Assembly: GCA_037176725.1 (NCBI GenBank)
Contig: JAZBRS010000026.1
Span: 98,687,501 to 98,751,500 of the forward strand
Length of the DNA stretch: 64,000 nucleotides
Source: Posidonia oceanica
Lineage: Eukaryota; Streptophyta; Magnoliopsida; Alismatales; Posidoniaceae
Direction: 5' to 3'
Shown: positions 1 through 8,810 of the stretch, piece by piece
How positions within the stretch are numbered: the stretch's first letter is position 1
Layout of the letters: every line of letters starts with the position of its first letter
Program-made: the position numbers and the translations under genes
Notes under the pieces: generated by a model
What the model was told of the DNA's origin: nothing
Seen by the model: the letters and a program-made list of their open reading frames with translations, nothing else
Databases searched by the model: none

Positions 1-489
1 CAACCATGCCAACGACATATTGCATTTCTTAAATAAACAAAGGGGGTTTTCTTTTTATTTTTGCAAATCGCATTGCATTTCAGATATTGTTGTTGCTAGG
101 CATTCATACATAGTTGCAGTAGGGGGGATAAAATCCCTTGGGTAAGTATTTTTCTTTGTTTATTTCATGTTTGCTTATTTATTTATCTTGAACCGCTTAC
201 TACACTATCTAATCCACATCTTTAAATCTATTTTACAAGGAGGAAGAAGAAGAAGAAGAGACTCACCAAGCACGGGCACCCATGGGCAACGCCAGCGTTG
301 TCCCAAGGTAGCCGAACCCACACCCCACATCTCCCAAGGCATCTCGAGGGCCGGCGAAAGCAAACCTAGAGTGGCGATCACACCAATTCCATCACCTGTG
401 GAGTGATGGAGTTGGATGCAAAAAGGGGGCACCGAGAAAGCACAAATAGACCAAAACAAGCGTTTCTCCTCCAAAACCACATATCCACA
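1..489 (+). mobile_element. LTR end of family X (partial, cut by window start)
   Basis: The right end of this stretch (TCCACA, ending at 489) resembles, in inverted orientation, the start of the LTR at 60879. Both carry a GTGGCGATCACAYCAA motif close to the end (about 372 here, about 60950 on the other strand), with similar CATCTCCC and TCCAAAA stretches. Homology to gag begins at about 494, so the LTR ends at a gag sequence of an older element. It is probably the 3' LTR or a solo LTR of an X element on the + strand; its left end and target-site duplication lie outside the window. The short ORFs here look meaningless. Confidence 0.45.
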
Positions 490-1656
490 CCTGTCGTCAG
501 CCTGAAGCTGAGCAAGGTCTTCGCAATATGCCCTCAGATGCATGATGGGGTAGCCTCTACCATTGTACTTTTCGAACTCTAGGATGCAGAAGTTCGAAGG
601 GAGTGTGGCCTCTAGGAAGTAGCAGAGGCCCCGGAATTGGTAGGACTGGTGATCTGTGCCTTGCACTTGACGAAGTGCTCTCTCCAGATCACCCATCCTG
701 GCAAGGAGAGCGTCTGAAGTTGCTGCTAGTGATGATTGTGCAGCTAAGGCAGGGACAGCGTATGCTGTATGGGTCACGTGAAAGCGCTCCACCAGATCCA
801 CCATCACACCACCTGGTGTCGAGGCTTGGGGGCCAGCATACCCGTGCGATTGTGAGTAGTGTTGTGGGATGCATGCAGGGGTCTAAACCTGATGCAAATG
901 GGGTGAATAGATAGTATGTTGTGTAGTATAAGGTGTAGTGCGTGGGAGCAGCAGCTGTTGCACCGGCATGGTCCCGGGCAACGGGTTTTGAGGGTGCTGT
1001 GCTCCTGCCAATCCACGAGACTGGCTACCATGCAATGGAGTAGCATGTAGTGGATAGTGCTGTGTTGATGTAGGAGGCAGAAAAAGCGCCCGCATCACCG
1101 AAGCTGTGAGGAGTTGGGGCGATGGCAAAGGCAGAAATGCAGTGTGATGAGCCTACAGAGCTATGGTGGGCTGCACTTAAACCTCAAGGGTTGGAGGGAG
1201 GGGGCAGATCGTAATCGGGTCGAGTGCAAAAGCCATGTCTCGCAACCTTTCGGCCTTAGCCAACAGGCGTCGTGCTTGCGAGGTAGGCGATTCGTTGACC
1301 GACGGGCCGGGGCACAAAGGGGTGCTCGCCAAAGGGGGCACGAAAACAGAGGAGTCAAAAGGGGGAGACCCTATTACAGAAACAGCCACAAACGACTGGA
1401 TTCCCGAGATGGGAAGGCCCTGGTATGGGACAGAACATGACGCTCCTGAAGCCTAAGTGGCGATCACCGTGGTTGCTTCGGTGACAAGCTCCAGATCGAC
1501 TTGGGGCTGCCCTTGTTCCAAATAAAGGGGTTGGGAGGTCTCCCGCACCAAAAGGGGCGAAGAGATGGCAGATGTCAAAGCAAAGGAAGGAGAGACCGAA
1601 GTCGGTATCTCCTCTGACGCCAAAGAGGAAGAAGGCTCGCAGGTATGCTGGGCCAT
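490..1656 (-). pseudogene. gag remnant of element 3 (Tat-type Ty3/gypsy)
   Basis: Read on the minus strand from the ATG at 1654-1656 (MAQ..., the same start as the gag genes of elements 1 and 2), this matches their gag: a Pro/Ser-rich N-terminal part, the PPGGQ-like central part near 1000-1100, then the block before the capsid-like domain (VQGTDHQSYQFRGLCYF, EKYNGRGYP). It stays mostly in one frame but has in-frame stops at 1453, 1177 and 883. It ends at LQAD, where the family X LTR interrupts it. The capsid C-terminal half and everything downstream are missing. It is a dead fragment of the oldest element in the window. Confidence 0.75.
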
Positions 1657-2256
1657 AACGGATAGCGAGCGAGTGCGCATGGGTCTGCAGCTGGAAGCAG
1701 AGACACGAGACCTAAGACGAGCTATTGTCGAACGCGACGGATAGCTCGAAAACGAGAAGGAGGGACGCTCGAGGTCCTGGCAGAGGATCTCGCACCTACG
1801 TGAGAAGACAACTGAGGCACTAGAAGATGGATGTAAAACAAGTTATAAGGGTGGCATGAATGGCACACGTGCAAAATGAATGCCTTATTATGCACTCTCA
1901 CCATGCATGTCCTGAGTAGGTGGCCGACTCGAACTCACTCATGGGTAATGGGTTTATTGATAGACTCTAGGCTAGAAAAGTTGGTCCCCCATCTAAATCT
2001 TGGCCAAAGCTCAGGCAGTAATGGAGTGGTGAGTTGGTGGCCTCGACCCTGCCAAAGCATGGGTTGTACCCTCTACTAAGACCGACATGACCCAAGACTA
2101 GGGGGACAGACCGACCAACTTGTGCCACGTCAAAGCAATGGAACAAGAGACCGGGACTGTCATTCTCAGACTAAGTGGGTGGACTCAGGGATAAAAAGAT
2201 GCATGCTTTCTAAAATGATTCAATCATGCGAATATGCTTTAAAGTATATTACTAGC
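1657..2256 (-). mobile_element. 5' leader of element 3, first piece
   Basis: Untranslated leader upstream of the element-3 gag. It matches the leader of element 1 (about 25900-26510), including the block about dividing pairs of CAGACTAGTAGGTGGACTCAG-like sequence near 2165-2190. The match breaks at 2256, exactly where element 1 is inserted, and resumes at 32290 (ATTTTATTTAACCAAA, compare 26517). No gene is seen. Confidence 0.7.
2252..2256. repeat. Target-site duplication of element 1, left copy (CTAGC)
   Basis: CTAGC precedes the LTR start TGTAG at 2257 and recurs immediately after the LTR end CTACA at 32285-32289. Five bases is the usual duplication length for Ty3/gypsy integrases. Confidence 0.9.
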
Positions 2257-2421
2257 TGTAGTAATCCCGGTGTTCGGATCGTCCATGCACGATGCCAAAG
2301 CTCGCGTGCACCGATCGGAATCAGGCTCACTATAAGCGGCTATGTCCGAGAAGGAAGACCTAACTCGAAAACATTTAAAAGGGGGAAAAAAGGAAAGAAA
2401 AGAGGAAGATAAGACAAAATC

Positions 2422-2432
2422 GGAGTCGCCAC
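2422..2432 (-). other. PBS-like motif inside LTR-A (3' LTR copy)
   Basis: GGAGTCGCCAC (GTGGCGACTCC on the element strand) equals the first 11 bases of the true PBS region at 27202-27212, but lies 165 bp inside the LTR end. The other LTR-A copy has it at 27378-27388, and LTR-B and LTR-Y have it at nearly the same distance. Confidence 0.75.
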
Positions 2433-2582
2433 CAAGTCTATTAAATCGAAAGACGAGGAAAACCGGGGAAATGCGTGAATAATCACGCAAAACCGAGCAA
2501 AAAATGCAATGCAAGGCAATGCAGAAGAAATAAGATGCAAATGAATGCAAATGAGGTGACTCGTGCCTAGGACAAGGGCGAT

Positions 2583-2706
2583 ATGGTCATTGCGGGCCAA
2601 GAGAGGGTAAGGACTCCTGTTACGCGCGGGGAAGGTGTTAGGCACCCCCGACACGCCCGAGAATCGGTCTTTCTAGGCTTACGCTCGCATATGCAGGGAA
2701 ATGCAG
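2583..2706 (-). promoter_or_regulatory. Conserved LTR block with possible stem-loop
   Basis: This block (GGACTCCTGTTACGCG..., GTGTTAGGCACCCCCGACACG..., CTTACGCTCGCATATGCAGG) recurs in LTR-A right (27531-27655), both LTR-B copies (42018-42140, 60203-60325) and LTR-Y (about 63600-63690), though flanking LTR sequence has diverged. On the element strand GTGTCGGGG can pair with CCCCGCGC across a 14-nt loop. The conservation suggests a cis-acting RNA or promoter role; which one is unknown. Confidence 0.55.
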
Positions 2707-2929
2707 ACTCTGAATGCCTAAGTGCCACTGAATGCCTGTCTAAATGCTCAAAGGTGTGCTCTAAGTGATGGAAAACGGTGCAAGGAAGTAAACGTGCAAT
2801 CTAAACGCTCAGCAACGCTGTCCGTGTTCCGAACCGGGCGAAACCTGGCTCGTGAGAACTCCGGGCAGTAAGCATCACTGCCCTATATGCAAATGCAGGC
2901 GATAAGACAAAACGGCGAGAAAACCATGC

Positions 2930-3590
2930 AATGCAATCGACATGCAAGGGAAAACGGCGTAAAACAGTGCGGGGAACGAAAGAAGTATGCAAAAAGATGC
3001 GAGAACAGGGTTGACATGCAAAATGGGGCAAGGAATGGAACGAGGACGCAAAACCGTGCGAGAAAACGGAAGAGGGGCGCAAAACAAGGTAAGAAAACAC
3101 CAGGACGCGCAAGACGAGACGAGAAAACGAAAGGGTACGCAAAACGGTGCGGGGAAACCTGACTGCGCGCAAAACGAGGCAAGAAAACATGAAGACACGC
3201 GAAACGGAGCGGAAAAACAAGACTGCGTGCAAAACGAGGCGAAGAAACTAAAGGGCACGCGAAACGGAGCGAGAAAACATGAAAACACGCAGAACGAGGC
3301 AAAAAACTAAAAGGCACGCAAAACGGTGCAAGGCAGAGAAGTGGCGCGCAAAACGGAGCGAGAAAACTTGGAAATGCGCAAAACGGGGCGAAAAAACTGA
3401 AAGGCACGCAAAATGGAACGAGAAAAACATGAAAACACGCGAAACGAGGCGAAAAAACTAAAGGGCACGCAAAACGATGCAAGACAAAGAAGCGGCGCGC
3501 AAAACGGAGCTATAAAACGCGATGGCATGCAAAACGAGGCAAGAAAACTAAAAGGCACGCAAAGTGGTGCAAACGGCATGCAAAATGAAT
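2930..3590 (-). repeat. About 30-bp minisatellite in LTR-A
   Basis: Imperfect tandem units of about 30 bp built on ACGCAAAACGRRGCRAGAAAAC. The same unit, reverse-complemented, occurs in LTR-B (41560-41770, 59700-59950). The right LTR copy of element 1 (27880-28645) has more units, which explains most of the 110-bp length difference between the two LTRs. The Lys/Arg-rich ORFs it creates are not genes. Confidence 0.85.
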
Positions 3591-5627
3591 GCAGTGCAGA
3601 AGTTCAGGAAGATATACCTGGAGATCCGAGAGTCTGATCGGAGATCTGTTTGGTCCATGCTGAAGAGCGCCTCGCTGCGGTCACCTGGACAGCTTACTTG
3701 AGGAGATCCGACGGTCGGATTGAAAGATATCGCAACTTCGGAGCGGAAGGGCCAGAACAGAAGAAGGGAACAGATCTAAGTGTTCAGGAGATCCTAAGGG
3801 TGTGCTGAAGGTCCTCCCAAGTGAAGGGGAGTTAAAAGTGCTTAGTGTATGCGAAGGGGAGGTAAAATGCAAGATTAAAATGGATGCAGAATGCATGCAA
3901 AGCCCGAAAAGACAAGGAAAAGCCATTTGGAAAGATCAGGGGTTTAAAAGCATTTTTGAAAAAGAAAGGGGCTAAAATGCAATTTTTCCAGAAAACAGGG
4001 GTTCTGGGGAGTCCGGGAATGCAAGTGGAGGGTCTACATGCAATTTTTGCGAACATAGGAGCTAAAATGCAACTTGGGGGCAAAACAGTCTTTTCACACG
4101 ATTTTTCAAAAGATGCAAGGCTCTATGTGTGATTTTCGAATCATGCAGGGGTCAAATATGCAATTTCATATGGAAAACATGCCCTGAAAAATAGATTACA
4201 GGACTGCGATGTTATTTTTTTTAAAAAATCAGGGTCAAAAATGCAATGTAATAAGCTGAAAATGCATGCAAGAGTTATTGTCCATTTAAAATGGACCTAA
4301 CTGCAAAAATGAAAAATCATGGGGGCAGATACGCAATGCGATATGGTTTTAAATCTGACTTAAATGAAACCTAAGCTGAGGCCGGACCTAAAAGCAAATA
4401 ATCTAAACCTAAGTATGCAAATGCAATGTTAGGTAAATTACATATGCTAAGGAAAAAACGAAACCTAACTAATGTTTTTTTTTTAACATTATTAGGGCTA
4501 CAGTAGCAACAGACCGGAGCTCGCCGGGGGAGGTTCTGCAACGGCGATTTGGGCAGCGGAGCTGCCTGGCAAGGGCGGGGCTGGCCCGCGGGAGGTCGGT
4601 GGAATCCGTGGGAGCTTCCGGGCGACGTTGCGGAGCGGCGGGTGGAACGGGAAGCGATCGCACGCTCTGCACCGGTCGCCGGCGCCGAGGAAGACGACGC
4701 ACTCCGGCGGCGAACTGGCGGCAGCACAGGGGTCCAAATGCAAAAAGGAAAGCATGGGGATGGAGTGTGGAGTGAGGCGGACCTAGTGGAGAGGTTTAAT
4801 ACCTTTTTCGCGCGACAGAGGGGTCCGGCGAGCTCCAGCAAGTTCTGCGGGCGTTCTCCTTCTCCTCTCTCTTCTGTAACTCTTCACCGGACGCGCCCTC
4901 TCTTTCTTCTGGCCTCTAAAGGTGAGGAGGGAGAGCTTCAGGGGTCTTCTGGTTGGGGAGAAGGTGGTCGGGCAACGGAGGCTCAAGGACTGCCTTGCTG
5001 TGGGTTGGTGGTTCTTGTGTGGTGGCCTGCGGGCTGCTGTCCAGATGGTGGAGTGCCGGTGGTGTCCGGCGGGTGTTGGAGGAGGTCTGCTGTATATGGT
5101 AGAGGAGAGAAAGATGAGAGGGTGGCTGCGTTCGTGGAGGAGAAGAAGAGGAAGTCTGTTATGTTCTTGCAGGAGAAGGAAGAAAAGAGTGAGGGAGAGG
5201 GACGGCTGCCTTCTGCTGGGTGGAGAGTAGAGGAAGAAGAAGAGGGGGTCTGCTGGGTTTTTTCAGGAGAAGAAAAAAAGAAAGAGGGAGAAGGAGACGG
5301 CTGTGTTCTGTTGGGTGGGGAGGAGAGGTCTGCTGTGTATGGGAAGAGGGAGGTGTGGAGGAAGAAGAGGAGGTCTGTGTTGGTGGAGGAGAAGAGAGGA
5401 AGAGGGAGGTGAGGTGGTTCTTGTGTAAGTGAGGAGGAAGAGGAGGTCTGCTGTTAGGTTTTTGCAGAAAAAAAAAAGAGAGGGGGAAGGACCCGGCTGT
5501 GGTGGTAGGAGGAGAAGAGGGGAAGAAGAATGAGAGGTCTGCTGTGTATTGGAAGGATGAAAAAAAGAGAGGGAGGGAGACGGCTGTTGTGGGAGAAAGA
5601 TGGAGTCCTCCTAGAGGTCTAGGTTGT

Positions 5628-5638
5628 TGGTCCTTTTA
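5628..5638 (-). promoter_or_regulatory. Candidate LTR-A core promoter (weak)
   Basis: On the element strand a run of AAACCCTA telo-box-like motifs (about 5640-5790) is followed by CATTTAAAAGG near 5628-5638 and then a long CT-rich stretch that would make a typical plant leader. TTTAAA is a weak TATA variant, so this is only a candidate. Confidence 0.2.
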
Positions 5639-7218
5639 AATGGGGGAGGGACTAGGATTTTAGGGTTTTTTGTTTCCTTTTTTAGAATGGCACTAAAGCC
5701 TTGGGTTTGAATCCATGGGGATTAGGGTTTTAGGGTTCTTTTGCATCCTTTTTTAGTGTCTTGGGTTTGAATACATGGGATTAGGGTTTGATTAGGGTCT
5801 TAAGGCACTCTTTGCTTTTAATTTTTTTTTTATCTTGATTAAATGTTTGTTAAGTCTTTTAAGTTGTTGTTTTTTTTTTTAATTATGTTTTTCTTGTTAA
5901 GTGCCTAGGATGTTAATTAAGATTTTTAAGATTTATTTTTAGGTTAATTAGAGTGGGTTTTGTTTTTTTTAGTTCTAGTCTTTTATGTTTTTTTTTCCTT
6001 TAAGTCTTTTGAACTATGTTTTTTTTCTTTGATTTTTATTTGTTAATTCCTCTTGATATTTTAGTTGGTTTTTCCCTGGTTTGATTAAGTGTTCTTAAGT
6101 CTTCCAACTGTATTTTCTTTTTCTCCTTTTTTTTAATTAAGTTTTATGTTATTTTCTTATGTTCATTAGGTTAAGTCTTCTGTTTTCCTTAATTACCTGT
6201 TTTAGTATTTGATTTTTAATTCTTCTCTTTAGGGTTTGTTTTTTTTTTTTCTTAATTCTTTTAGTGGGGTTTTTATCTTTGGTAGGTTCTGACTTTATTT
6301 CAGTTTTTTACTTGATTTTACAGTATTTTATTTTAGTTTGTTTTGCATTTTTTAGTTTGCATTCTTGATTTTCTATTTTAGCTTGGTTTAGTTAAGTTTA
6401 GGTTTTTAATTGCTTGTTTAATGTTTTTTTAGTTGTTTTTCTTAGGGTTCTGATTTGTTTCTTTTATGTTTTGGGGTTTTACAGGTTTTTAGGGGTTTTT
6501 ATGGATTTTTGCAAGAGAGGGAAAAGGAAAAGAGAAGGAGGAAAGAAGTGGAAAAAAGATGGAGATAAAAGGAAAAGAGATAGGTTGAAGGAAAAAGATT
6601 TTTTGAAATTCAGGGAAAATGCTAAAAATAAAATAAAAATAGGAATAAGATAGAGAAGGGGTAGAAGTACAAAGGGGGCCCACAGCCAGGCCAGAAAACG
6701 GTCAAGAAGGGGATGAAAAGGAGGAGGATAATCAGGAGAGAGAGAGGAGAGAGAAAACGATAATCTCGGAGAGAGAAAACGATAATCCAGGCAAAAGGGG
6801 GTCTTAGGAGTCTCGGAAAGGGGTGAAATTTGGCGGGTGTGAGGTCTATGGTTTCTAGTTCTGGTCCAGGAATTTTGGTTCAGTTTTGAGGGAGTTTTGG
6901 AGGGGTTTTGGGGTGTAGAAAAAGGGTATTTTGCCTAAGTTTCCTAGGGTTTTTTGGGAGGGGTCTGGTTTGAGATTTTGCAGGCCTTTTGGTGGGTTTG
7001 CTAAGTCAACAGGGGTGAGTCTTCCTATGGATTTTGGTTGGTTTTCGGGTTCGGGAAAGGGGGGTAATCCTAGGTCAAGTTTAGGCTTGTTTTGAGGAGT
7101 AGGATGAAAAGGATTGTGTAAGTTTTAACATAGGTTTGGGTTTAGGTATTGGTTTGGTCCAGAAGCCACCAGAGAGAGAGATTCCACCGATTTAGCCTGT
7201 CAAAATGGGATGTCTACA

Positions 7219-7231
7219 GATGCCCCTCCCT
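7219..7231 (-). other. Polypurine tract of element 1
   Basis: On the element strand the sequence reads AGGGAGGGGCATC directly before the LTR start TGTAGACA. The same tract precedes the 3' LTR of element 2 (54806-54818), and a close variant lies beside LTR X (62468). It primes plus-strand DNA synthesis. Confidence 0.9.
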
Positions 7232-7267
7232 GAGCGAGGCCGAGCGAAGCGAGGCCGCTGCTCAGGG
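7228..7267 (-). other. Hairpin overlapping the polypurine tract
   Basis: CCCTGAGC (7228-7235) and GCTCAGGG (7260-7267) form a perfect 8-bp stem enclosing a GC-rich 24-nt loop, and the stem overlaps the purine tract. The element-2 counterpart (about 54772-54811) keeps the pattern with one mismatch. Confidence 0.5.
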
Positions 7268-7639
7268 TTGACGGGACACCCCGTTTGACTGGCGAGAGCA
7301 GAGGGTTTGCTATCGGCGTGAGCCACTCATTCGGCGGATGCGCCGAACATCGTGGATCGTTGCCGCAGTGCAAAGTGTAGGTGCAGATGGGTGAGATGCA
7401 ATGTATGCGATGCATGCTAATGCGAATGCAATGCAAAAGTTAGTGTTAGAGTTAGTATCGATGGGGAGACCGAAGCGATGCGGGTGACGCTGGCGATGCT
7501 GACGACGCTGAAGAGGGACGTTGCGGTGCACCACGGAGCTTGACGGGAGGTCCAGGCCTGCCACGAAAAGAAGGATAGCCTAGGTCACAAAGGCGCGACG
7601 GGAGAGGCAGACCTTTTTCCCAGACGCGAAAGGATGCGG

Positions 7640-7695
7640 GGCTCCGTCTTTTGGGACGGAGTCGCGCGGGGAGGCGATAAGTTGTCGGACTTATC
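7640..7695 (-). other. Paired hairpins of the 3' region
   Basis: Two adjacent stem-loops. One is GATAAGT...ACTTATC at 7676-7695 (7-bp stem). The other is at 7640-7663, element strand GACTCCGTC...GACGGAGCC (7-bp CTCCGTC/GACGGAG core). Element 2 has the same pair at 54305-54324 and 54338-54362, with two C-G pairs replaced by T-A pairs on both arms. They lie about 425 bp before the polypurine tract. Confidence 0.65.
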
Positions 7696-8810
7696 GACCA
7701 GATGAGTTTCGGATCATTAGCCGAGGGCGATAGTTTAGGTTATCAGCCTGGCGATAGTTTACGGTCCTATCAACCGGAATGCGCAGTTGTGAGTGATAGT
7801 TACTGGATATCAGCCGTATAACGTAATTGCCATGGATAGTTTAGGATATCAGCCTAGATCGATAGTTTAGGTTATCAGCCTAGATAGATAGTTTAGGATA
7901 TCAGCCTAGATAGTTTAGGGTATCAGCCTAGATAGATAGTTTACAGTCCTATCAACTGGAGGGGGCAATTACGAGGGACAGTTACTGGATGTCAGCCGTA
8001 TAACGCAGATGCCGGATAGTTTAGGAATATCAGCCTGGATAGATAGTTTAGGATATCAGCCTAGGTAGTTTAGGTTACCAGCCTAGATAGATAGTTTAGG
8101 TTATCAGCCTGGCGGCACTGCGAGGGACAGTTACTGGATGTCAGCCGTATAACACAACTGCGGGCCAACCATGGATCGGCCAAGAGATAGATAGTTTAGG
8201 AATATCAGCCTGAGAATAGATAGTTTAGGATATCAGCCTGGGAGTAGATAGTTTAGGATATCAGCCTGGGTCGATAGTTTAGGAATATCAGCCTGAGAGT
8301 GCTTGATTGTTGATAGTTTAGGATATCAGCCTGAGAGTAGATAGTTTAGGATATCAGCCTGAGAGTGCTTGATTGTTGATAGTTTAGGATATCAGCCTGA
8401 GGGAACTTGATTGATGAATGATCGAGTGATGAGTGATCGAATGCTGAATGATTGATTGCTGAATGATTGATTGATGAGTGATTGATTGAGGAGTGCTTGA
8501 CAAGAGGGGATGAGATCATGATGAGAGGCTACTGCTAAAGAGGGGGATGAGATCATGATGAGAATTACTGCTAAAGAAGGGGGATGAGGTCATGATGAGA
8601 ACTACTGCTAAAGAAGGGGGGGTGAGGTAATGATGAGAGCTTGTGCTAAAGAAGGGGGATGAGATCATGATGAGAATTACTGCTAAAGAAGGGGGATGAG
8701 GTCATGATGAGAACTACTGCTAAAGAAGGGGGGGTGAGGTAATGATGAGAGCTTGTGCTAAAGAAGGGGGGTGAGGTAATGATGAGAACTACTGCTAAAG
8801 AAGGGGGATG
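7676..8810 (-). repeat. Tandem-repeat field of the element 1 3' region (copy 1)
   Basis: Three repeat types in succession: about 20 variants of GATAGTTTAGGATATCAGCC with spacers (7724-8400), interspersed with GTTACTGGATRTCAGCCGTATAAC; GATTGATTGMTGAAT-type units (8400-8490); and 35-50-bp units on GAAGGGGGATGAGRTCATGATGAGAACTACTGCTAAA (8500-8810). Tat-lineage 3' regions are known to hold such hypervariable repeats, which can seed satellites. No coding capacity is seen. Confidence 0.85.

Larger units (their letters stand above)
2257..7218 (-). repeat. 3' LTR of element 1 (LTR-A)
   Basis: 4962 bp, TGTAG...CTACA ends, matching 27213-32284 nearly base for base. It contains, from left to right: the U5-side end; a PBS-like GGAGTCGCCAC at 2422; a conserved block at 2583-2706; a roughly 30-bp minisatellite at about 2930-3590; a stretch with repeated ATGCAATTTTT motifs (3860-4330); a GC-rich then purine-rich stretch (4500-5600); a long T-rich tract (5800-6500); and the U3 end. 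ORFs inside it, including an 864-bp one at 4549-5412, are low-complexity and antisense to the element; I do not regard them as genes. Confidence 0.9.
3480..8810. repeat. 5.33-kb tandem duplication, copy 1
   Basis: The segment 3480-8732 recurs at 8811-14062 with offset 5331, then 5330. The only difference I found is one missing G (GCGAAGG near 3852 against GCAAGG near 9182). It covers most of the 3' LTR, the polypurine tract and the 3' repeat region. The junction at 8807-8811 shares only GATGC with 3476-3480. The right breakpoint falls in a 40-50-bp minisatellite, where the two copies stop matching. Confidence 0.9.

Noticed and set aside
2883..3579. Long overlapping ORFs on both strands rich in Arg/Lys or Phe/Cys
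   Set aside because: Products of a 30-bp minisatellite whose period is a multiple of three; not genes.
4549..5412. 287-codon ORF on the + strand inside LTR-A, present three times (also 9879-10742 and 29615-30478)
   Set aside because: It is antisense to the element, purine-rich and low in complexity (Glu/Lys/Gly-rich), and repeats only because the LTR is repeated. No family resemblance.
5640..5800. Interstitial telomere array (TTTAGGG-like motifs)
   Set aside because: Motifs are scattered and not tandem; better read as telo-boxes of a plant promoter.
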